Shown here in pieces: positions 1-5,072 of a stretch of DNA of 6,572 bases; position 1 is the first letter of the stretch, and each line of letters starts with the position of its first letter. The notes under the pieces are model-generated. The model was not told where the DNA came from and ran no database searches. It worked only from the letters and a program-made list of their open reading frames with translations. Origin of the DNA: Oscillospiraceae bacterium (GTDB taxonomy: Bacteria; Bacillota_A; Clostridia; Oscillospirales; WRJC01); the NCBI GenBank assembly GCA_009785015.1, contig WQXD01000215.1:1-6572 (forward strand). Reading direction: 5' to 3'. Position numbers and translations under genes: made by a program.

Positions 1-2
1 AC

Positions 3-36
3 ATTATATTATATCACAAATCGTTGCTCTTGTCAA
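3..36 (-). promoter_or_regulatory. Strong leftward promoter reading out of the window
   Basis: On the minus strand a perfect -35 TTGACA (31-36) is followed after exactly 17 bp by a perfect -10 TATAAT (8-13). The -10 is preceded by TGA, so it is also an extended -10 (TGn). A second TATAAT overlaps at 3-8. Transcription would start near or beyond the left edge, so the gene it serves is outside the window. Its position directly after the IS200/IS605-like hairpin at 72-114, in the same orientation, suggests that gene may belong to an insertion element, but this is inference. Confidence 0.75.
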
Positions 37-71
37 ACGTTTTTCTACGCTTTCGAAAATATTTTTTCCTT

Positions 72-114
72 GCGCCTTATATCCCCATTGCTAAAGCAAG
101 GGGTCTTACGGCGC
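72..114 (-). mobile_element. IS200/IS605-type subterminal hairpin (element end or solo remnant)
   Basis: Read on the minus strand, the core is CCCCTTGC, loop TTTA, then GCAATGGGG: an 8-bp stem with one extrahelical T. From memory this is the layout of the hairpin bound by the HUH transposase TnpA of IS608 (same C4/G4 foot, TTTA loop and bulged T, with a different 4-bp upper stem). An outer 5-bp pair, GCGCC (110-114) with GGCGC (72-76), encloses it, separated by 6-nt internal loops. No tnpA or tnpB coding sequence is in the window. It could be the left end of an element whose gene lies to the left and is driven by the promoter at 3-36, the right end or guide-RNA hairpin of a tnpB element, or a solitary palindromic remnant. 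There is no T-tract directly after it, so a terminator is less likely. Confidence 0.55.
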
Positions 115-170
115 TCTCGATAATTCACCTTGACTTTATTAAATAAATTTTGTGAACGGGGAAAAATATT

Positions 171-200
171 TTCGCAATTTCGCTTGAATTTTTCGCAATT
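171..200 (+). repeat. Direct repeat TTCGCAATT, 21 bp apart, over the EFR1 promoter
   Basis: TTCGCAATT occurs at 171-179 and again at 192-200, each preceded by a T-run. The 21-bp period equals two helical turns, so both copies face the same side of the DNA. The second copy lies in the spacer of the promoter at 184-212 and the first just upstream of its -35. This placement fits a tandem operator for a repressor or activator of the downstream gene, but in AT-rich DNA a chance repeat is possible. Confidence 0.35.
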
Positions 201-212
201 ACGTTGTATAAT
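184..212 (+). promoter_or_regulatory. Promoter for the EFR1 ferredoxin gene
   Basis: A -35 TTGAAT (184-189) and a perfect -10 TATAAT (207-212) are separated by 17 bp. The start of transcription is expected near 219, giving a leader of about 35 nt before the ATG at 255. An AG-rich stretch (GAAGAAAG, 233-240) is the only ribosome-site candidate in that leader and is weak and rather distant. Confidence 0.7.
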
Positions 213-254
213 GTTATTTTAATGAACGTTATGAAGAAAGCGTGATAACATAAT

Positions 255-1010
255 ATGGTAATGCTGTATTTTTCCGGCACGGGCAATTCAAAATATGTAG
301 CGGAATTGTTTTGCCGGCGCATGAACGCCGCGTGTCATTCCGTCGAAGAAGAAATTGATTTCAATGAATTGATCACTTCGGAAAATATCATCGGATTCTG
401 TTATCCGGTTTACGGCTCAAGAGTGCCCAGGATCATGCGGGAATTCGTCAAAAGCCACATGGAATCGTTGAAGAATAAAAATCTGGTCATCTTTTGCACG
501 CAGATGTATTTTTCCGGCGACGGCGCGAGAGCGTTCACCGATATTTTTTTGCGGGGGTATGCGAATGTAATATATGCGGAGCATTTTCTCATGCCAAACA
601 ATGTCTGCAATGTTTTCATAACGCCTTTGCCAAGCCAAAAGACCATAAAAAAATATATCACAAAAGCGGAGCGGAAAATGCGGACCGTATGCGATCATAT
701 AGAAAACGGCGTCATAAAAAAACGCGGCTTCAATCCCGGTTCGCGGGCGCTGGGGCTGATACAGGGCGTATTTTATCCGAAACTCGAAAAAATGACAATG
801 AATAAAGTCAGGGTGGGCAGCGATTGTACGCAATGCAATTTATGCGTCGAAATATGTCCCATGAATAATTTTGAAAAAGAAAACGGCAAAATCATACCGA
901 AAAATAACTGTACGATCTGTTACCGCTGTATAAATCGATGTCCGCAAAAAGCCATAACCATATATTTCAAAGGGAAAATAAAAAAACAATACAAGGGATT
1001 AATAATATAA
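255..1010 (+). CDS. EFR1-family flavodoxin/4Fe-4S ferredoxin fusion protein
   Basis: A 251-residue cytoplasmic redox protein. The N-terminal part is a flavodoxin-like fold: the segment YFSGTGNS (residues 5-12) is the FMN phosphate-binding loop, and PVYGSRVP (51-58) follows the next strand as in flavodoxin-like EFR1 proteins. The C-terminal part is a bacterial 2[4Fe-4S] ferredoxin module with cysteines 191, 194, 197 and 201 (each quartet ending CP) and 219, 222, 225 and 229, which should bind two clusters. Such fusions can pass electrons between FMN and iron-sulfur partners; the physiological partner is unknown. The length is near the usual 250-270 for the family. ATG 255 is preferred because it directly follows the promoter leader and starts two residues before the first beta strand; ATG 261 is an alternative. 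It appears monocistronic and its tail overlaps the convergent gene by 12 bp. Confidence 0.88.
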   Translation: MVMLYFSGTGNSKYVAELFCRRMNAACHSVEEEIDFNELITSENIIGFCYPVYGSRVPRIMREFVKSHMESLKNKNLVIFCTQMYFSGDGARAFTDIFLRGYANVIYAEHFLMPNNVCNVFITPLPSQKTIKKYITKAERKMRTVCDHIENGVIKKRGFNPGSRALGLIQGVFYPKLEKMTMNKVRVGSDCTQCNLCVEICPMNNFEKENGKIIPKNNCTICYRCINRCPQKAITIYFKGKIKKQYKGLII

Positions 1011-1829
1011 AGGAATAATGCCTTTCGGCGAAACGTCAACGGCATAATTGCCCTGCCATTTGACGGTAAGAAGTTCGCCGCACAGCGTTTCGGCGGTTAT
1101 TTTGCTTTCCATTGCATAAATAATTTTTGCAGTATTTTTATGAAATGTCATGCTTTTTATTTTTACGCATTCCGGTATCCTTATTTTTAATTCGCAATCC
1201 GTTTTCCAAGTTGCCGTCAAAGTAAATATGTCATTTTTCTCCGATATTTTTATACTGCCGGCGTCGTTTTCGGCTTCAAGCCATAAATTCAAAAAAACCG
1301 TATCATTTTTTTTGACAAGCGCATAATTCCACAATGTCCAGAGCCCGCGCCCGCCTGCGGCGGCACAGCAGCCCATATTATCGTACCTGCCGTTATTGAG
1401 CAAATCATTCGCCATTGTCCTGCCGAGAAAAGCCCCTCTGTAACGCCCGGCTATATTGTTGTATGAGACATTTACGGTATCTTCTTTTGGGATGCTGCCG
1501 AAATAATTGCCATCGGATATATCGGCAAGCTGGCTTTTAAACAATTGATTGGCGAACTTTTCGGCGTCGTCATAATAATCATAACCGTTTTCGGACAGCA
1601 GGGCCGCTATGTGAATCATATCGGCGGTGCAGCATATCTCCGTATGCCGGGCAACATCGGGATATTCTTCCGTCAGGCCGTTCACGGGCTTTTTGCCCAG
1701 GCCTTCGGGAAAAAACCCGTAGCTTGTCCCTTGAGATTTGGCGAATCTGTATATTTTTTCACACCATTCAATCATATTTTTATCTTTGGTTTTTACCGCG
1801 TAACATATAAATTTATCTGCTATAATCAT
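999..1829 (-). CDS. N-terminally truncated GH127-like glycosidase, probable pseudogene remnant
   Basis: The 276-residue frame aligns without gaps at its start to the neighbouring complete glycosidase (1864-3453) from that protein's residue 220, so about 40% of the protein, the first half of the (alpha/alpha)6 barrel, is absent. Motifs of zinc-dependent cysteine glycosidases survive: E64-x-C66, matching the GH127 Glu/Cys zinc ligands, and CC at 154-155, matching the nucleophile and zinc cysteines. PEGLG (41-45) matches PDGLG in the paralog. The C-terminal beta domain ends in a similar VSPKG motif. No Shine-Dalgarno precedes the ATG at 1829; the in-frame stop lies only a few codons further up, and the first codons overlap the rightward promoter. 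I infer that a deletion fused this gene's 3' part to the upstream region of its paralog. The open frame means the loss is recent or the fragment is maintained. The 3' end overlaps the EFR1 gene. Confidence 0.7.
   Translation of the reverse strand: MIIADKFICYAVKTKDKNMIEWCEKIYRFAKSQGTSYGFFPEGLGKKPVNGLTEEYPDVARHTEICCTADMIHIAALLSENGYDYYDDAEKFANQLFKSQLADISDGNYFGSIPKEDTVNVSYNNIAGRYRGAFLGRTMANDLLNNGRYDNMGCCAAAGGRGLWTLWNYALVKKNDTVFLNLWLEAENDAGSIKISEKNDIFTLTATWKTDCELKIRIPECVKIKSMTFHKNTAKIIYAMESKITAETLCGELLTVKWQGNYAVDVSPKGIIPLYY
1818..1826 (+). promoter_or_regulatory. Extended -10 promoter for the complete GH127-like gene
   Basis: TGCTATAAT is a perfect extended -10 (TGn plus TATAAT at 1821-1826). No good -35 lies 16-18 bp upstream, as is common for extended -10 promoters. 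Transcription would begin near 1833, about 30 nt ahead of the ATG at 1864. The element lies inside the first codons of the leftward truncated paralog. Confidence 0.6.
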
Positions 1830-1848
1830 AATAATACAAAATTGTTAC

Positions 1849-1855
1849 GGGGAGG
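1849..1855 (+). promoter_or_regulatory. Ribosome binding site fixing the start at 1864
   Basis: GGGGAGG lies 8 nt before ATG 1864. This near-ideal Shine-Dalgarno decides the start of the 529-residue glycosidase. No comparable site exists on the other strand for the truncated paralog. Confidence 0.85.
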
Positions 1856-1863
1856 TTTATAAA

Positions 1864-3453
1864 ATGTTAAAAAGGCCGGACACATATTTTTTGCAGGAAG
1901 CAATAGACATGGGGATTGAAACAATTATCGCCCGCTTGGATAAAGAACAGGATTACCGCCCGCAATTTCTCTTGAAAATACTGCCCGAGCCGTATTTGGG
2001 GCATGATATATGGGACAACGGCGACATGAGCGCGAGATATGCCGACGCCTTCATACTCGGCAGGCAGGTTACGGGAAATGACGGCTATAAGCAAGAAGAA
2101 TTGTCGCTGACCGAAAGGCTTTATGCCTGCGACCCGTATGAGCATCCTTTTATGGCGACAAGGGTTCTGATAACGCTGGTGGATAAATATATTTGCGAGC
2201 AGAGCGAAGAGAATAAAAAACGGCTTGACGATTTGATTTTGATCATCAGGCAAAACATGAAATACGAAGAAGATTACGCATATTATTTTAGACAGCCGGA
2301 GGGCTGGTCGTCAATAAAAGAACCGGTTTTCGGCGATTTTTTACCTTACCCGACATATCCGATAGGCGGTATAATTCTTGCCTTGACGAGATATTTGGAA
2401 ACCTTTTATTGCGGGGAAGTCGATGAGTTTACGGAAAAACTCGTCAAGTTCACAATTGAGCACAGCGGCGTTTTTACCAAAGAAGGCCATTATTTCGGTC
2501 ATACGCATTCGGGCGGAATTTTGACGGCTGCCGCAGGCATAACACGGTGGGCGGCGTTAAAAAAAGACGCGAAGCTGATGGATATGATGCGCGGCGCCTT
2601 CGAATGGACGGTCAAATATTGCAGCAGCTGGGGCTGGGTGCCCGACGGCTTGGGAGAACCGAACGGTTCATGCGAAACCTGTTCGATAGCGGACGCGCTG
2701 CATTTTGCATTATTGATGGCGAGGCATACAAATCCGGCGTATTATGAAATTGCCGAACGTTACGCAAGGAACCAGCTGATGGAAAATCAATTTAAAGATT
2801 TGGAAAAGATAGATAATGTCATGAAACACAGCGATAATCCGCAGCATGAAAAAGCGAAGAGAGCCCTGTACGGCAGCTGGGCTTCATATTCCAAACCAAA
2901 CAGTTTGGATAACGGTTTCCAAACCGTTGAGGGCTGCTGCCTTGGCGCGGGTATCCGCGCTTGTTACCTTGTATGGAACGGCGCTGTCGAAAAAAGAAAC
3001 GATACAGTGTATGTCAATATGGCATTCAGCAGAAATTCCCCGTGGATCGAGCTCATAAGCTATCAGCCTTATGAAGGGAGAATCGATATAATTGTCCGCG
3101 ACGCGGAAAAAATAATGGTACATATTCCGTCTTGGGCGAACAGAAACGATGTGCGGATAAGTGTGAATAGCATGCCGGTCTGCGCAGATTATGAAGATGT
3201 ATTTTTGAAATTTTCGGGAATGAAAAAGGACGACCATATTAAAATAGAATATCCTTTGAGCGTAAATATCAAAAATGAAATGGTAAACGGAACGGCGTAT
3301 TCGGTGGAATGGAAAGGCGATACCGTTGTCGGCATAAATCCGAAAGGCGCGCTTTATCCCATATTCGAAAGAAAATACGCGAAAAAAAATATCGCCCCTA
3401 TGTCAGACGGACAGCCATATAAACATCAAACCGGCGGTCCGGTGTTTTGGTGA
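1864..3453 (+). CDS. GH127-like zinc-cysteine glycoside hydrolase (beta-L-arabinofuranosidase superfamily)
   Basis: A 529-residue protein with no signal peptide or membrane segment, so probably a cytoplasmic enzyme acting on imported oligosaccharides. Residues about 1-370 are rich in helices and aromatic residues as expected for an (alpha/alpha)6 barrel; about 375-500 look like beta-sandwich strands. Key motifs: GHTHSGG (212-218), PDGLGE (260-265), E271-T-C273, and CC at 358-359. In characterised GH127 enzymes (Bifidobacterium HypBA1) a Glu, a Cys from an E-x-C motif and two adjacent Cys bind zinc, and one of the paired Cys is the nucleophile; all four positions are present here. The usual CCPPN context is replaced by GCCLGAG, and D261 or E265 would have to be the acid/base. 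So a GH127 relative is well supported, but L-arabinofuranosidase specificity is not. It is somewhat short for the family. The gene has its own promoter and ribosome site and lies alone, followed by a palindromic repeat. Confidence 0.72.
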   Translation: MLKRPDTYFLQEAIDMGIETIIARLDKEQDYRPQFLLKILPEPYLGHDIWDNGDMSARYADAFILGRQVTGNDGYKQEELSLTERLYACDPYEHPFMATRVLITLVDKYICEQSEENKKRLDDLILIIRQNMKYEEDYAYYFRQPEGWSSIKEPVFGDFLPYPTYPIGGIILALTRYLETFYCGEVDEFTEKLVKFTIEHSGVFTKEGHYFGHTHSGGILTAAAGITRWAALKKDAKLMDMMRGAFEWTVKYCSSWGWVPDGLGEPNGSCETCSIADALHFALLMARHTNPAYYEIAERYARNQLMENQFKDLEKIDNVMKHSDNPQHEKAKRALYGSWASYSKPNSLDNGFQTVEGCCLGAGIRACYLVWNGAVEKRNDTVYVNMAFSRNSPWIELISYQPYEGRIDIIVRDAEKIMVHIPSWANRNDVRISVNSMPVCADYEDVFLKFSGMKKDDHIKIEYPLSVNIKNEMVNGTAYSVEWKGDTVVGINPKGALYPIFERKYAKKNIAPMSDGQPYKHQTGGPVFW

Positions 3454-3463
3454 TGATCTTCAT

Positions 3464-3598
3464 TAGACTTCTTGCATAACCTCAATATTCGGGGTCATTG
3501 CGAGCGCAGCGAAGCAATCCAGTACCTCGGAATATCGGTTTTTTCTGGATTGCCACGGCGACAAGTCGCCTCGCAATGACAGTTATTCAAGAGGTCTA
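3464..3598. repeat. MITE-like palindromic repeat with terminal inverted repeats
   Basis: The ends are imperfect inverted repeats: 3464-3481 matches the reverse complement of 3581-3598 at 15 of 18 positions (TAGAC(T/C)TCTTG(C/A)ATAAC). Inside, GTCATTGCGAG (3494-3504) pairs with CTCGCAATGAC (3570-3580), and GCAATCCAG (3514-3522) with CTGGATTGC (3545-3553). A nested perfect hairpin GGCGAC-AA-GTCGCC lies at 3558-3571. The GTCATTGCGAG...GCAATCC core is a type of palindromic repeat I recall seeing dispersed in many unrelated bacterial genomes. It contains no gene and no convincing target-site duplication. It begins 10 bp after the glycosidase stop and ends 3 bp before the yccF stop, so RNA from either side would fold into a long hairpin. 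Confidence 0.75.
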
Positions 3599-3601
3599 TT
3601 C

Positions 3602-3964
3602 TTATTTTGTTACAGTTGCGCCGAACGGCATAAGCGCAAGTTTAGCGATCTTGAAACATTGCAGTCCAAACGGAATGCCGATAACCGTACAGCATAATAT
3701 CAAACCGTTCAAAGCGGCGGCAGTCGCCAGAGGTATCCCGCTGATAAGAAGCCACAGTATATTTGCGATCATTGACGGCGCTCCGCCGCCATACTGCACT
3801 TCTTTACCGAACGGGGCAAAAGCCAGCGACGCGAATTTGAAACATTGCCGGCCTATGGGTATGCCTATAATCGTTATACACCACAAAATACCCATAATAC
3901 CCCATGCTAAGGCTTGCCAGATACCGCCGCACAATATCCAGATAATATTTCCCAAACAACCCAT
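3602..3964 (-). CDS. yccF: YccF-family small inner-membrane protein
   Basis: A 120-residue hydrophobic protein built from two tandem copies of the YccF (DUF307) domain: residues about 5-56 and 67-118, each ending in the family signature IGIP(I/F)G(R/L)QCFK(F/I)A-x-LA-xx-PFG (33-53 and 95-115). Each copy has hydrophobic stretches that can cross or enter the membrane (about 7-38 and 67-98). The molecular function of YccF is unknown. The start ATG at 3964 lies one base after the stop of the Rpn-like gene (TAA-A-ATG) and has no clear Shine-Dalgarno of its own, so translation is probably coupled to the upstream gene. Length and motif order are typical; family assignment is firm. Confidence 0.9.
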   Translation of the reverse strand: MGCLGNIIWILCGGIWQALAWGIMGILWCITIIGIPIGRQCFKFASLAFAPFGKEVQYGGGAPSMIANILWLLISGIPLATAAALNGLILCCTVIGIPFGLQCFKIAKLALMPFGATVTK

Positions 3965-3965
3965 T

Positions 3966-4808
3966 TTATGTACTACTTTTGAGTTCGAGTATTGCCGCTT
4001 TGCTTAATTTGGTGGATTTCATTATGGTCAATATATCAACATCGTCCTCTAACAGCGTTTTGGCGATTTCAATTCGTTCTTCATTCAGTTTTTCATTAGC
4101 GTATTCGATTTTTTCTTCTTCAAATAATCTGGCGACTTTCGTCATCTTCAACCACTCCTTTAATTTGTTTGAATAATTTTTATCAATAAACTTATCCGTC
4201 GCGGACAGTATGCCCGCGATGATGAAACTCTGCTCATACTCGTCGTTTACCTCTTTGGCAAGATTGACCGTTGCTTCGATCAATTGCTGTTTGTCGTCTT
4301 TCGCCGTCAGCGGCAGGATGATGAACCTCATCACGTCCTCGTCGGATAGCGGTTCGCCCGCCCGTACTTTTCGCTCAAGCTCCGCATACATCGCGTCCCC
4401 GTCGAACGCCGACAGGAATACCTGATGGATTTTTAGCTGCATACAGCCCAAGTCAAGGGAATCCTCCGCCGATTCAACGTCGCCCGTATAGATCACTACA
4501 ATTACTACTTTATAGATTTTACCGTCGTTGTACGATTCCGCCACCCTGAATGCATAGTGCCCATACTTTATGAGGTTTTTCGCATCGCCGCTTGATTCGT
4601 ACTCCAATATGAGGATAGTGTCGTTTTCCAGCATAAATACATTGTCCGCGCGTTTTTCGTCCAACTTAAGGCTGGGCAGGTTTGTCGGCAGGATGTCTTT
4701 TATCGGCGGCAAGTCCAGCCCGTACACCGCGAGCGATTTGTTTTTATAGTTCTCGCTCAGTATTTTGAAAATGACGTCCTTATTTTGATGGGCTATTCCG
4801 TCAGCCAT
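3966..4808 (-). CDS. Rpn-family (YhgA-like) PD-(D/E)XK nuclease-like protein
   Basis: A 280-residue soluble protein. The N-terminal third fits the Rpn/YhgA-like PD-(D/E)XK domain: an HQNKDVIFK start (7-15), then D55 ending a strand and the beta hairpin ILILEYES (65-72) supplying E69 and E71, followed by hydrophobic strand VVIVVIYTGD (101-110). The usual E-x-Q/K of the active site reads E-Y-E, a variant seen in this broad superfamily or a sign of altered activity. The C-terminal part (about 155-280) is helical, charged and ends with an 'ILTIMKSTKLSKAAILEL' helix pair typical of Rpn-like proteins. Family members promote RecA-independent recombination or carry DNase activity and are often mobile; the role here is unknown. 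The start is supported by AGGGG (4818-4822) nine nt upstream. It is first in a two-gene unit with yccF. Confidence 0.72.
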   Translation of the reverse strand: MADGIAHQNKDVIFKILSENYKNKSLAVYGLDLPPIKDILPTNLPSLKLDEKRADNVFMLENDTILILEYESSGDAKNLIKYGHYAFRVAESYNDGKIYKVVIVVIYTGDVESAEDSLDLGCMQLKIHQVFLSAFDGDAMYAELERKVRAGEPLSDEDVMRFIILPLTAKDDKQQLIEATVNLAKEVNDEYEQSFIIAGILSATDKFIDKNYSNKLKEWLKMTKVARLFEEEKIEYANEKLNEERIEIAKTLLEDDVDILTIMKSTKLSKAAILELKSST

Positions 4809-4876
4809 TTGCCATCACCCCTATTTTCGTTACATTATATCTCGAAAAACATTTTTGCGTTGAATTCCACTCCTTT

Positions 4877-4905
4877 ATCATAACACAAATTATTATTTTT
4901 TGCAA
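4877..4905 (-). promoter_or_regulatory. Promoter for the Rpn-like/yccF unit
   Basis: On the minus strand -35 TTGCAA (4900-4905) and -10 TATGAT (4877-4882) are separated by 17 bp, and TGT directly before the -10 makes it an extended -10. The expected start is near 4870, about 62 nt before the ATG at 4808. A second TATAAT at 4834-4839 lacks a -35. A Shine-Dalgarno-like AAGGAG at 4870-4875 would lie upstream of the start site and is probably not transcribed. Confidence 0.6.
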
Positions 4906-5004
4906 TGACTTTTATAAAATTCCCGGCGATTTATCAAGAGCGAAATTGTTAATTTTGTATTGTCTTATGTCCATAGAATAATCCCAATTATCGGGAAATA
5001 TAAA

Positions 5005-5062
5005 ATTATGAAAAACAGCCTATCGTGCAAATAAACGCTGCGACAAGCTGTTTCTTCATAAT
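5005..5062 (-). terminator. Long Rho-independent terminator after the repeat-protein gene
   Basis: A 58-nt inverted repeat: ATTATGAA+AAACAGC on the plus strand (5005-5019) pairs with GCTGTTT+c+TTCATAAT (5047-5062), extended inward by six further pairs including G-U wobbles, to give about 21 bp with one bulge. On the minus strand the stem is preceded by A-rich sequence and its 3' arm contains TTTTT, then further T/A-rich bases. It begins 11 bp after the stop codon at 5073, so it most likely ends that transcript and shields the Rpn promoter. The near-symmetry may allow function in both directions. Confidence 0.7.
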
Positions 5063-5072
5063 CTTGCCATTA

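Larger units (their letters stand above)
4809..5072. other. 264-bp intergenic region between two leftward units
   Basis: It holds the Rpn promoter (4877-4905) with a leader of about 60 nt and the terminator hairpin of the upstream gene (5005-5062). Between them (4906-5004) there is only a possible 20-codon leftward ORF at 4912-4974 with a weak GGGA ribosome site. No RNA gene or riboswitch was recognised. Confidence 0.6.

Noticed and set aside
83..103. Rho-independent terminator reading of the C4/G4 hairpin
   Set aside because: No T-run follows the stem on either strand at the right distance, and the TTTA loop with bulged T fits a transposon-end hairpin better.
130..158. Second rightward promoter using TTGACT at 130-135
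   Set aside because: No acceptable -10 lies 16-18 bp downstream, unlike the promoter at 184-212.
3494..3580. CRISPR repeat pair
   Set aside because: The similar arms are inverted rather than direct and only two are present, forming one palindrome.
3498..4007. 169-codon plus-strand ORF through the palindromic repeat and yccF
   Set aside because: It runs antisense to the clear YccF family match and begins inside the repeat; its protein shows no family features.
4835..4852. Five-codon leader ORF (MFFEI) before the Rpn-like gene
   Set aside because: Its only ribosome-site candidate is 17 nt away and upstream of the predicted transcription start; no attenuator structure follows.
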